DNA of 64,000 nt from Rhodeus uyekii. Taxonomy: Eukaryota; Chordata; Actinopteri; Cypriniformes; Acheilognathidae. A program made the translations under genes and the position numbers. The stretch spans positions 4,093,501 through 4,157,500 of the forward strand of contig JAWRVZ010000027.1 in the NCBI GenBank assembly GCA_037043235.1, read 5' to 3'. Shown piece after piece: positions 24,823 to 38,140 of the stretch; position 1 is the first letter of the stretch; every line of letters starts with the position of its first letter. Below the pieces are notes generated by a model. That model was not told where the DNA came from. It did no database searches and saw only the letters and a list, made by a program, of their open reading frames with translations.

Positions 24823-26897
24823 GTATGGTTTGTTTAGAACATAAAAGTTTAGTAATTAAATAATGTTTTTGTAAAGTAATTTTAATATATATTAAGAGCC
24901 AACTTTAATAATTAACAATACATTTACAAACTAATAAATTATTGTTTTAATCAGTTGATTAATTATTATTAATAAAGTAATAATAGTAATAGTAATAGTA
25001 ATTTCAATTTTAAAACCATGAATAAATGCAACATTTCTATATGTATCATATTTCAAATCAATAATAATTATAAAACTGTATATTAAAATATATAAAACAT
25101 AATATTATTTATGTTGATATATTGTTAATTATTATATGAATATTTATGGTAATAAATAATACACTGTAATGCGTTGCATAAATAATTGTATCCATGGTTA
25201 CGTTTTTAAATATTATAAAGGATTGTAACACAACACATGACATTTTAATGCATGGCTTGATTTAATGTGATTTAATGCATTATACTCTTAAGTCGTTAAC
25301 CATGGAAGGTAAGACTAATTCTAAGATGTATTATAATGATTTACGAGAACATGACACTGATGAAAACTACAATGCATCTTGTTTATAACCTTCAAGTGAA
25401 GCGATACCAATGCGAGAAGATTGTGTTTGTCATTTCTGTTAATGTATCGGCAGTGAGCCTGTGCCGACCCTGTGTGCTTATTCCGGCAAGTTTTTGATCA
25501 CAGAACGACTGGATGAAGCGCTGTCTGCGAGGAGGTCTTGGTGTTCTGGCTGCCAAAGCCTTTGTCACCAGGGCAGCTCTCCCTTGGGCTCCGTTGTTGT
25601 GGAAACTGAGTGTGTCATGCATCTCATCTGCATATGTGGGGTGTCTGCCATCTCTTCCGTCTCTCTCTCCGTTTATGGAAGCACCTCACGCAAGTGTCCT
25701 GCCAGCCCTGCTGAATTCTAATGCGCTCCCCTGTTTGTTACATTTCACGATCAGAGGCGATACGTTTGGCCCCTCCGGGACCTCCTTTCAAGCGCTGTCT
25801 CAGAGATGACACTTGGTAGGAAAGTTCTTCCTTGTAACTTTAAAGGTAATGACTTAATGCTGCCAGACCCTTATTTTCTCTACAGACCTGCTGCAAGTGA
25901 TTATGGCAGAGAACAGTGATCTTGTCTGCCATCTATTGTGAAGCTCAGTGGAGTTCCTTACATCGTTCGATACCTAAAGATGGCAAATGTCACATTGTAT
26001 ATGCACGTTGATGATTGCATTTGTTTTTTCACACAAGCGGAATCAAGTGGAAATCCTTTCATCACGCAACCGCACCGCACTAGCGTTTCTGTGGAAGATA
26101 ACACCATACAGGCCCTGAATGTACGCCTAAAGGCAAAAAAGAACACAGCGTCTTTATTCCTCATCGTTTCCACGGGAGGAAATCTGTCCACCCAAGAAAA
26201 ACAACAGAATCAGGAGACACCGGATAGTGGCTTTCCCATGACTCCTGGCCAGCACGACATTGTGAATGGGAGTCTGTTTCTGCAGGTTTATTCTTCTTTT
26301 AAATGGCCACCATCATGTCACAAGGCCAATGATGTTTAATCTGTAGCTCCTGGTATGAGATTAAGCCCTTTGAAGCTTCATTAAGGTTAAGATTTAGAGA
26401 GGGGGATGGCTACCCTCTAGCAACCCGTTCCTTTTGAATTACATGTAATCATTTATTTGCTGTAATGCAATATTCAAGCAACATGTTGCCTGATATTAGA
26501 TTTATTTATTAATTGATTGAGTAATTCGTCTTTTATTGGCTATTGGTATCACAAAATTTAAATATTGATGCATCCCTTAATTTGAAAACTTTCAATCAGT
26601 TATTTTTCATACAATTAAATTATTATTAGAATTCTATTAACAGAATCAGTAATATTATCACTGACAAGCTCTGAAATCAACACATTTAAAAAAATGTTTT
26701 TAAACCATTATTTGCTTAAATCTCAAATCTCACAGTTAATCAAGATGCTTTACGCCAAACCTGATCTTTACTAAACAGGAGACTTTATATAAGCTTATAA
26801 GGTTCCTGCATCATGCTCTCATGGCATCTCGTAACTATTTTATGTTTTGGCGAATTTGTGGCAAATTGATAAGAATCTCATTTGTAAGTTTCTGTAA
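24823..26897 (+). other. Intronic sequence, AT-rich then unique
   Basis: 24823-25400 is strongly AT-rich with repeated AATAAT/TAATAG words. 25400-26900 is unique sequence with no recognised exon or element. The open frames of 80-130 codons here show no domain or splice context. Confidence 0.45.
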
Positions 26898-26902
26898 GAT
26901 CT

Positions 26903-27662
26903 TGTCAGGGTTTAGGAGAGCGAGGACCTAATAGCAGTGGAGGACTGGTCTTTTTTGGAAAAATAAAAAAAAACTACAAACATAAACCACCCCGGGTTGG
27001 GAGGGGGGGGGGGGGGGGTTGGTGAACAAGACTAGGCAGGACAAGACTCATTGTGAAAAACAACGACGCGACACAGGACATCAAAGACGAGGAGATTAAA
27101 TACACACAGGAGGAAGGGTAATTCAATTGGAAGACAGCTGGGAAAACCAATAACAAATCAAATCAAATCAAACCAATTACAAGGAAACAAGGAGGGAGGA
27201 GAACACAATGACAAGACACGAACACACAGCCAATGCAGACGCGCATCGCCGCATATTCACATTAAACAAAGACGACGCGCAGCTGGTGACAACCAAACTT
27301 GAACATGAAAGCACGCGGCCGATGTAAACACGAACTGCGTGCTTACAACGATACACACAGACAAGAGGGGACGCAGAAACAAGCAAGCCTGAAGCCACGC
27401 CCACTCACAAAACAGAGAGCACGCGAGAACAGGCAAACACCTGTTCTCGTGCGCTCACAACAAGGACGAACACACGGGTCAAGAAAGTTTGAATCCCGAC
27501 ACAAACCGAAACTAGACAAGAACAGTCTTGGGATCGGACATCTTAACCCGCACATAAGACGTTACACAGACAAGCGCACGTGGCTCGAACCAAACACGAG
27601 ACATGACGGTAGTGTCAGAGCTCTGCCACAACAACAAGAATTTACTTGACAGAACCCTGACA
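26903..27662 (-). mobile_element. Solo LTR of an LTR retrotransposon (760 bp)
   Basis: The ends are TGTCAGGG (26903-26910) and CCCTGACA (27655-27662), a perfect 8-bp inverted terminus with TG...CA. The flanks are 5-bp direct duplications GATCT (26898-26902, 27663-27667). Read on the minus strand, a U3-like region leads to TGTGTATTTAATCTCC, a TATA-like site of the kind seen in teleost LTRs. No internal domain or second LTR is nearby. It is richer in CpG and CA/AC words than the flanking intron. Superfamily is not determined. Confidence 0.8.
27003..27018. repeat. Homopolymer of 16 G
   Basis: An uninterrupted G16 run lies inside the solo LTR, preceded by CCCCGGGTTGGGAG. It could form G-quadruplex structure and is a likely sequencing or assembly weak point; its length may be unreliable. 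Confidence 0.9.
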
Positions 27663-27667
27663 GATCT

Positions 27668-30207
27668 ACTTCCATCTCACTGAATGTTAGGTTAAAAGAT
27701 GGACCTAAATGCTTATTTTTCCCCCTTAAAAAACACGTTTTCATACAAATAATATCGTACAGATTTATATGAAGTCTCTAACTCCTTTTTTCATGAATTC
27801 AGTTTGGGTTCTTGCATTTCAAGTTTGAGCCTCTTGAATTGCACGATGCTTTTGAGTTGAGTTTATCATATCAAAGACCTCAGTCTCTTGTGACCTCCAT
27901 GGCTTGGTTTCTCTTGAAGCCCTTGAGATGCTAATCACTGCACTGTAAAGGAGAGGGGGCCATTCCGGCCTCAGATAAGCTATTGGGGGCCTCAGCACTT
28001 CCAGACAGTGATTATCAAGTAGGCATCAAGTCCCTTGAGAGGACCCTGCAATCAGGACGGAGAGGCCCTCTGACACAAACCCACAGACACTCATGGGCTT
28101 GCTTACACGCACAACACACCTGCTGCCCGGACTCATATGCTTGAATTAGGAGCACTTGGTGTCTAAGAGTGAGCCTTTCCATTTGAGTTTCAAAGTCAGA
28201 GGGGTGAAGAGGCAGTGGACACACACACACACACTAACGTTTGGTTTCAACAGAATTGTAAGTCTGTCATAAATGGAAGCCTAGGGATATTGAGGCCACA
28301 TCTGTAAAGCGAACCAGTCTTTCATTTGAATTTTTCTTCTGGTGAGTGATTTAAAATTCCTTCTAAAAACTGTGAGAGAGTGTGATAGAGTGCAAAAAAT
28401 CTGAAAGATTTGAGAGGGAAGGACAAAGAGAGGGGAAAGCGAGGAATTGCTCCATCTGTAGACCCTCCCCGTGCCAAGATTCATTATGTCTTCATTGGTG
28501 CAAGATTACAGTGCATGGTATCAGGATGTTCCTCTCAGCATCTCAATGGGTTGGACGACAACCTCCTCCCTTTGCACAAGCCCCATGTCTTTCTCCGAAA
28601 CCTTTCAGCCCATTGTTGAGGAACGATCCCGGCTGTGGAAATCCGTGTGATTGGAGTGTAATCTCCATGTGTGAGGCGCACATGCGAGCGGCCCTGCTCT
28701 TTCATGGTCAGACGTTCCCGTAATTAAAGTATACCAACTTGGCATGCATCCTGACAGGCTTCAGTGCTGTGTGTTTGTATTTTAGTGTGGATGTGTGTTT
28801 TGTGTGTGTGGCTCATCCACTTTATCCACCACCATCCTCCCCTTCTTCTCGGCCCCCTCCTATATGGGCCACCCTGATCTTCTGTGGCAGGCTGTTGTGT
28901 TTGTATGACTAGATCGCTGGCTCCAAGCCCTGGAGGAAGCGTGGCTGGGGCCCGCATTAGCCCTCTGTGTCCTTGCATATGTGTGAAGTGAAAGGGATAG
29001 AAAGAATGGAAGTGCACACTTTCGGAGAGATCCTCATTGGCTAGAATAAAGACACATGTCCTCCCATGACACTTTTAAACCACTAAACCACTACAGACAG
29101 TAATGTGGAATTTTAGTTTTCCCTCCCTACCACACGCATGCAGATTGTTGTAATTTACCAACCCAACTGGTGTTCATGAATAGACATCTTTTTTGGGCCT
29201 TTTTGTGCTTTGATAACTATGATTAAAAATAACTTGCTTGGTGTTTTTTAAGCATTTTTTTCTCTCTTTTTTTTTGGAAATGGCTACGGAATAATCTCAA
29301 GAATACCTCTTTATATTCTAATATGATAAATGCTTATAATATTTTGTAAATGTTTGAAATTTTATTTTTCATTCATTTATCTATAAATTGAAATATTAAA
29401 ATGTTTTAAATTAATGAATACAATTTATTTAGTTTTTTAAATATTACCTAATTAAAAATTAATATTTTCTATATTTTGATGTATGTATTATATATAGATT
29501 TTTTTTTACATTATTTTGATAAATTAATCTATAAGTGTAAAACATTTATTTGTGATATTATTTGTGAACTTATTTGTATATAATCAGTTTCATTAGATGC
29601 AGTCTTTGTTCCATGGTGTTTCCACGATAAGTATATTCATTTGTGTTGGATTTTCATTGACGTCTATGATAGTTACTCTCAGGTGGCCTCTTTATTTCTG
29701 TTTATACGAGAGAATGTGTTTATACTGAGGTTAGGGGTTGGTTAAGGTCTGTCTGTGGGCTGTTGGACAGTTTTAAAATAAAGAGGCCCTAGTCTATGTT
29801 AGTGACCATCTGAGCAGAGCGTGAGATGTTTTGCTTTTGATATCACACAGGGGCCCTTTGTGCTCTAAAATGAGCGAGGTCAAAAGGAGGCCAAAGATGA
29901 CTGTGTGTCTGTATGTGTGAGAGCATGTGAAATTATAATATGCAACACTTAGATCACATCCCTCCCTATAAACAGTCACAGGCCCTTCTGTAGACAATCA
30001 GAGTTTAGCTTAGTCTCTTTCTTAACATGATCATAAACAATATCCCCTCCATCTTCATTCCAATCCGACAGAACAAGAACATTCAAATCCTTTCTCCTTC
30101 AATCAGTTCCAACAAGGATTACAGAGCATTCATCACAACAAAGTGAATATTGTGATCACTGAGGTCCGGACATCTCAGATGACAGGAGTTATGCAGCGAC
30201 CACCACA
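27668..30207 (+). other. Intronic sequence, no gene
   Basis: Unique intronic DNA with a short (CA)n at 28219-28234 and an AT-rich block at 29300-29600. No exon was seen. Confidence 0.5.
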
Positions 30208-30235
30208 CTCACACACACACACACACACACACACA
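30208..30235. repeat. (AC)n microsatellite
   Basis: About 14 AC/CA units in otherwise unique intronic DNA. Confidence 0.85.
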
Positions 30236-31745
30236 TACGCAGATACGCTAATGTGCACAAGGGCAGGGCGTGACTGAGTACGATGAAGTTTCATTACATT
30301 AAATGTCATCTTTACGTAACCTCATGCCACTGAGTTAATCGCTTTAGTTTATTTCCAGCCCCTGAGCGAGCTTAGGCCTGCACTCGGTTTCATCCGGTGT
30401 AATGCTAGTACTCAATTGTCTTAAGAGGTGGTTAAATCTCTTGTGATGTGTTGACTTTTTAACCCCCGGTGGTCATGACCCTGGATGTCTGAGCTTTCCT
30501 TGATGATAATTGAGATTATCCACACGACTAGTGTCTAGTGGTCACGCAATGCACTTGATAAAGACTTACTGCAAAACCTTAGCTATAAAAGTTAAAAAGA
30601 GTAGGTTATTTTTTATAAATCTGTCCTGATATTTGCATTTCTGCCTATGTTCTTTTCATTTTACAGGCCTCAAGCCTGCAGCCGCCCAGTAAGGTTATGA
30701 ACTGATTGCGTTATCAAAAATCAGGAGGCATCTCTGAGGTTTCTCTGACATTGACACGATTTTTATTTTTTATTTTTTATTTTACCCTTCTTCTACTTTC
30801 TTTTTGAAGACTCAATTGTTCGTAGTGCACTCAGGGAGCCGTCTAGCTTTAGTTTTCCTTTGATGAAAATAGCTCAGAGGGGTTAATCCAGCAGATTAAA
30901 GCAGATTTCCTTGCACTGGAAATGAATAGATAACAGTTTGAGCTTTGATACATTTGAAAAGAGGGATTAAATGCTTCGTTTAAAGTCTATGAGATACATC
31001 GGGAGGTTAATTGTTTCCCAATAACATATTTATCCCTCCATTTGTTAGCACAATTGGGATGAATCACTAAATTACTCTCTGTCCTGTGTGCTAATTTTTT
31101 TGTCCAATATTTTTTTCTTCCATTTTTTTTTACGCCAGGATTGGAGTTATTGACCAGCAGTCTATTGTGCCAGGATTGGATTTGACTCACTGATCCAAGC
31201 CACTTAGTCTGACAAATAAACCTTATGGGACATGTTAAAGCTCTGCCCATCCAAAAGACATAACGTGAATTTTTGACCCTGTCCCAAATGTGCCAATTGG
31301 TTTACTTTATGTGTACTTGCAGTCTAATAGCCTTCGCTTGCACGTAACTTTGATGTTTACAAGACTGTAGGGTGTCCCATTTTGTCATTTTTGATTCAGA
31401 TGGGTGCTTGTGATCTGTCCCTTGCTGTTGCCTTTTGAGAAACCGACACCAGTTGTTGACTTCTACCCAGCAGTCTGTGAGGCAATAAAAAAAAGAAAAG
31501 TGGATTTGATACAGGATTGCAATGACTGAGGGCAGCATTTGGGACTGAAGGTCACACTTAAATCACCAAATAACTTACTTGGTTTTCCCCCACAATTTAT
31601 TGTTCACTTGTTCAGGTATGCTTGTTTTGTTTTCTCTTGCGCACACACTCCTGTTATTTTTCATTCTCATTCTCCTCCTCCACCTCTCTCTCTTTTTTAA
31701 TTTATTTGGCTCTATTGACCTCTGCGTTGTGCCCTCTTATTTCAG
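30236..31745 (+). other. Intronic sequence ending in an acceptor-like tract
   Basis: Unique intronic DNA. The last 130 bp (31615-31745) is strongly pyrimidine-rich and ends TTATTTCAG, which resembles a 3' splice site. Another acceptor-like TTCATTTTACAG lies at 30655-30666. Confidence 0.5.
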
Positions 31746-31802
31746 ACGAAGAGGGTGGAGAAAGATGACAAGAACGAAATGGTCTCGACTTTAGATTACT
31801 GA
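31746..31802 (+). other. Hypothetical alternative terminal exon (18 codons plus stop)
   Basis: After the acceptor-like TTATTTCAG, the phase 0 frame that would continue from the plexin donor reads TKRVEKDDKNEMVSTLDY and then TGA. Such an exon would truncate plexin inside the sema domain and yield a secreted fragment. An AATAAA hexamer lies at about 32577. Short plexin-A isoforms ending after this exon are recalled for mammalian PLXNA4, but I do not recognise this peptide. It may well be chance. Confidence 0.15.
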
Positions 31803-33201
31803 AATATGACTCCATTCTTTTCCTCAGTGTGTCTGCCTCGCATTCACACAACAAAATTCACGTCGGGAAACCATGCCAAGAATGCACCACAAAGACTGAT
31901 GTGAGCTGTGTCAATACCTCTTATTTTTGGCTTGTCTAATTTAGAGTGAGGCAGTGCAAAGGATGAGCGAGGTAACCCAGGTCTCCCTTCCCCCCAAGGC
32001 CATCTGGCTGGGCTCAGCACCACAGCAATCGCCGTTGGCTTGGACCGAAATCCCAGTACCTAACTACTATACCTTAACCTTTGCAGGTCTTAACTGTGTG
32101 ACCCTCTTCTTTCTTTGTCTTTCCGCCAACTAGCACCTCTCTAGATCTCCTCCAACAAGCGGAAAGGCATTAGACACAGAATGACGGGGGCAAAGGGGTG
32201 CTTCTGGATGAGTAGGCAGAAACGTCCTGACAGGATGACAGCGGCTGCCACAGCAGCAGGTGCCCGTCACCTTTTGGCCCGTTGCGGCTGATCCTGCCAG
32301 GACCCATGGCACTTCCACCTTTCTAACCCTCACCTCCCTAATTGAGACCCCAGCAGTCTCTTGGCACGCTCTGCTCCGCCAGCCCTTCCGCCCTGCACGG
32401 TGGATGTGTATCCCAAATGTGTCTAACAGTGTTCATACTGATGGCTATATTAGTTTTCCAGCCAAGTCCTGTACAATCTCCAAAATGGATGCCAAGAGTC
32501 GTGCATCTTAGCTGTGCTGGGGCACCCGAGCATGAAAACATATAACATGGATCTACTAATAATATCGGCCATTTGAAATAAATTTGAAGAGTTTTAGGAT
32601 GTAGTATGAGGGTGTAGTATGAGGAACTCTGCAGGAACATGGTTAGCAATTAGGTAGATTATTTGTTGTTTGAGCGAAAGAGTTTTGTTTTCGACTTCTT
32701 TTATAGCTATTCACCAGTTTTGTCTTCTGGATGCTGGTTCTCAAAATGGGTGTAACAAACTTACAATTTTATTCCCCAGATCCAGACCTGAAGTTTTCAG
32801 CTAGTTATTTTGGCAGAGTCCCTTTTCTTTCTCTTTCCCTGTTTGTCTGAAAGAGCCACAAGCTTCATGTGTATGGCCTCTTTGTTTAACCTCTTAATTG
32901 GATCCAGTCCTTGCTGACAGTTTGAGAAGGCTCACTCAGTGTAGATTGTCACATCTGACACTAAACCCTTCAGTGTCTATTTGGCCTTGCATCAACTCTG
33001 ACGATGCCACAACCATCTCCATCTTGCTCCCTCCCAGATTCATCTCACCATACTTCACTTTTAGTGAAGTATCACCATCTGTAGTTTGTTCTTTATTTGA
33101 TTGTGTGTGGAAGTAAGCTTCGCTAGCTCTTATTTGCCCTCCTAAATAACCAGCAATCAGGAGACGTGTATCACTGTATACGTATACATTTTTATCGTAT
33201 T
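31803..33201 (+). other. Intronic sequence, no gene
   Basis: Unique intronic DNA, GC-richer at 31960-32420. No exon or bounded repeat was recognised. Confidence 0.5.
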
Positions 33202-33624
33202 GGCATTTCGTCCACACGGATCCGCCGTTTTGGGAGACTGAAACCGCTATTCATTTTTTGAAACCGGGTCCTAAAGTGGATAAATCTGAAAACGACACCC
33301 TTGCGGTTTCGCGTGTACAGCCAATCCGTATATTTTGTGAAACAATGATGTCATCACATCACGTGTCGGCTGCGTCACACGTAACAGCAACAACAATGCG
33401 CATGCTCAAAGTCTTCTTCTCTGTGTATAGTGTATATCTGTGGCAGAATTACAGCGCCCCATACTGGTCTGGCATATGTACTACACCGTTTTCAGTCGGT
33501 TTTAGTGGTTTCGTGTGGACGCTGATATTTCTTGAGACGACGCTGTGTTTACGTAATTTTTTTTTTAGAACGAGGGAAAAAAAGATCGTATAGGGAATGC
33601 ACCGGCTTCGTGTGGACGTGGCCT
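33202..33624. mobile_element. hAT-like MITE (CGTCCACACG termini)
   Basis: The left end is GGCATTTCGTCCACACGGAT and the right end, reverse-complemented, is AAGGCCACGTCCACACGAAG. A further GTTTCGTGTGGACGC copy lies inside at about 33510. The GTCCACACG termini and CpG-rich interior (GATGTCATCACATCACGTG) fit hAT-type non-autonomous elements of fish. The left tip is degraded and no target duplication could be assigned. Confidence 0.6.
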
Positions 33625-34700
33625 TAGACTCTATACTGACTCCTATGGATTATGCAAATCTAGAAGTATTTGTTAATAGTGCAATCGTAAAAATACTGAA
33701 TTTGCTGGCCTATTTGATAGTGGATAAAGTGGAGACCACCCTGATAAAACTCTTTATCTTATATGAATGTACATCATTTTAGTTGTATTGGTTCATTTTT
33801 CCTTTTTTTCCAATTGTTCCCAGGTAGCATTAAAGATTGTCCTGGCCAGCTCTAGCATAATTCCTCTGCCTCTCGTTCTCTGTAATTCTGTATGTACAGT
33901 GCATTTTCCTTGGTTTTTATTTGCTGTGACAGATGTTCTGACAGCATAAATCCTTGGAGTTCAGTTTGGACTGAGGTGCTGGTTGGCTCAGGCGTTTAAC
34001 TCGCGCACTCGCGCTCGTACCCTGCGGTATGCCTCTAAGGTACAGATCCCTCATCTCAGTTTTACTCTGCGCTGAGGCTGTCAGAAGAAGAAATGAAAAG
34101 ATGAAAAAAGATCAAATTATCATCTGCTATTAATTGTAGCGAGCAGACAGGCACAATAAAAGTGATAAATGTCTCTTTATCTCCATCTTAGCGTCACGGA
34201 AATAGAAGCGGCGTGTTAGCGTCTCCTTTGTGTTCTTTGGAAAACATGTTTAGTGCTCTGACTGAGTAAATGAAGAGGGCTTATCGGATTAGGCATCGCT
34301 CTGATATAAATACTGTTATTTTATTTTTCGCTCATTCTTAAATGTGATTACTGTTTACAATGCTGCCAAATTATTCGCAGCACACTACGACTGTGCGTAT
34401 TTGCATAATGTTGTGTTGATTGAATGTCACCAGCGGAGGCATTCTTTCTTTGGCTGGTTTTGTTTGGTCCTTTCTATCTTTTGTTTGTGTATCTGTTGCT
34501 TAACGCATCCCTCTCTTTCTTTAAATATGTACAGTATTGTGTGTACATCAGTGTGCTTCTATAAGAGGGAGTTATCTTAGTAAGCAGTCATTTAGCTGAT
34601 GTTTTTATCCTCAGTGACTGATTCACTTCACTCTCTGAACGAATGCAGAGCAGACTTGTTTTGACGCCCACTGTCTGTTCTTTATTGCTTTCATTCTGTC
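33625..34700 (+). other. Intronic sequence, no gene
   Basis: Unique intronic DNA. Around 34586-34616 a degenerate CATTTAGCTGATGTTTTTAT motif resembles the tail of the tRNA-SINE but is too short to call. Confidence 0.45.
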
Positions 34701-35710
<1,010 letters not shown>

Positions 35711-37180
35711 TATCCCCTAATGCCCTCAGCAGAAATTACTGTGTGATATATAATTATTAATTGCGTCTTCAGAGAGAGATACTCTAGCACCGATGCTTTT
35801 TGCTCAGAGTGGCTGCTGAGTTTAAGCTCAGAGAGTCTTACAGACTAAAAGCTTATTTACCTGCTTGATTAGCCACCTTTTCTCTCTCCTCCATTATTGA
35901 GGGGAATGTAGCAGCGGTGCTGTGAAACGGTGCTGTGGTTTCTCTGAGGTAGTTTCTCTTCACGAGCCGTTCCACCGATGTATTGACCCGCACAATAACG
36001 ATTTTCTTTGTCCTCAAAGTGCATCTCTCTTCTTTGCCAGGATTCAGTCGCAGGACCCCGAGGCATTTTTAATAGTGGCTGGAGGAAAATAGGACATCTC
36101 ACAAAACAGTCTCGCAGGTGGAGATTTGTTTGTTCAGCCAAGCTCCATAAAACACAAAGTATCTGCTTATAGTTTATGTATCTAGGTAGTGTGTATGTGT
36201 GTTCCACATTTTTATTGCTTGTGTTCCTGCACATGCATATTTAAATACTCTATATTTAATATTATAATCTGTACATAATCAGTTAAGTTTATTACATATT
36301 AATACTTAACACTAATTAAATATAATATTTTAGGATAGAGTATGCACAGATTATAGAGATTAATCAATGTTTTGTGCGCTGACTGATTGTTTTATAAAAA
36401 TCTACTAAATGTTTTTGCATAATTTATTGTACTCTTCATGTTCGCTTGAGTGTAAAAGACTTGACTTACTAAATAAAGTGTGCACACTCACACACACCTA
36501 CTCCTTGTCCTCCCTCAACAAACGCTGAGGCCGATACTCCTCTGAGGGTCAAGATCCCAGTGGCGTCTGACTGAGTCACAAGTAGGTTACTGTTGCTTCG
36601 ACGGCTGATGCAAAGGTGGGAAACACACACACAGACATGTAAACACAAACGCACATGCTTGTGCAACAGAAGGCTGGAGGGTTTTTTCCCCACGAGCTGC
36701 GGATGGGGCTAGGGAGGCCTGTCCTGTCAGATTACTTTAAACGCATACCTCAGTCCTCTCCACATCTATTAAGGGCCTCTAGCATGACCCATGTCAGACA
36801 TGAGTTCTCTCTGTCTGTCTGTCTCCCTCTTTTTCTGTCCATCTCACTGTAGACTTGATAAGATCACACCCTATCTTCACAGAGACTGTGTGAGCTTGTT
36901 TGCTATCCCCTCAGGAAGTTCAGATGGTGCTTGCACCCTCTTGATCATCTCCTCGCCACATTAGCAGTCGATTGGTGTCTGTAAATGCCCCTTATTCACT
37001 AAAATGGTACTGGTTCTCTTGCTTTTCAGTTGGGGGATCTGCATGCTCTCTCAAATCTGGCTCACGTTTACATTATTTTTACAGAACTGAATGTTGTGCG
37101 ACGATCTGTGTTTTCGTGCTAATGCTGTAAATGATGCAGTACTGTGTTTTAAACCAGTAACTCATCTTTTTCTAGCTTAC
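35711..37180 (+). other. Intronic sequence, no gene
   Basis: Unique intronic DNA, AT-rich at 36230-36440, with a (CTGT)n-like patch at 36808-36824. No exon was seen. Confidence 0.5.
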
Positions 37181-38140
37181 AAAGAGTGGCTCATAAGAGT
37201 CATTTGTTTTGAGAATGACACTATTGACACTGTTTTTGATTGACTGAAAAAACGGTTCACAGAGAGTGATTTGTTCATGAACCGGACTACACTGGTTACT
37301 CTAAGAAGAACCGCTTCGCGAGAATCAATTGTTCATGATTTGGGCTACACTGGATGTGCTGTATATATTGTATTTGCTAAAAAGAACTGGTTCATAAGAA
37401 TCATTTGACTGCACTTGTCACTTTGTTTCTCATTCACTGAAGGGCCAGTCACACAGCCGATCACGCACGAATCACTCACAAATCACGCACAGATTGGGTT
37501 TGTGAGTGCTTGTGCGTTGAGAAATTGACCAAAGTATTCCACGAACATTCGACGCACGCCCGACGCATGAATCACTGACGGAGCGCGTCCAAACACGCAC
37601 GCTTTGCGAATGTTCCACGAACAAGCACTTTCAGAATCCACATTGTCAGTGGAATGAACGTGATACGTGCGTGGTTCATGCGTGATATGAAGGTGAGGCA
37701 TCAGTGGACGTGCGCGGTTTCGAACCAGTTCCGACGTATAACCGCTGACGGCCGACGCGTGTCCCGCGCATAGTCACACACACACATACTACATAAACTA
37801 CGCACGGCGACTCATGAATAACGCACAACAAAAAAATTTTGAACCAAATTTTCAAAACTCAAAATCACGCACAAACCGCCTTCGACGCACATCCACTTAC
37901 AATAACTGACAGTCCACATTCGTTCCACCGACGAATTACGCATACGACGCACGCTCCGCGCAGAAACGAAAATCTGTGCATAATTCATGCGTTTTCGCTG
38001 TGTGACTGCCCCTTGAGAAGAACTTCTTTATAAGAGTTAGTTGTTTGTGAATCTGGCTACACTGGTCACTTTATACGTTTTTAATTAAATTACAAAGAAC
38101 TGGTTCATAAGAGGTATTTGTTTTTAAGGCACCTGACTAT
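37181..38140. repeat. Degenerate tandem repeat, units about 55-76 bp, interrupted by a MITE
   Basis: A recurrent unit resembling AAGAACTGGTTCATAAGAAT, then CATTTGTT and a CTACACTGGTCACT end, starts at about 37181, 37251, 37306, 37382, 38018 and 38094. The 37382-38018 gap is accounted for by the element at 37441-38014; without it the spacing is about 62 bp, in line with the others. The units are diverged, so the array is old. Confidence 0.65.
37441..38014. mobile_element. hAT-like MITE, TIR AGGGGCAGTCACACAGC (574 bp)
   Basis: The left end is AGGGCCAGTCACACAGCCGA; the reverse complement of the right end is AAGGGGCAGTCACACAGCGA. The interior is rich in ACGCAC, CGACGCA and AATCAC words and in CpG relative to the flanks. 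It has no transposase frame. I could not find an exact 8-bp target duplication, so the superfamily call is tentative. Confidence 0.7.

Noticed and set aside
25938..26339. Open frame of 133 codons in a unique region
   Set aside because: No recognisable motif, no acceptor or donor at sensible positions, and composition like the flanking intron.
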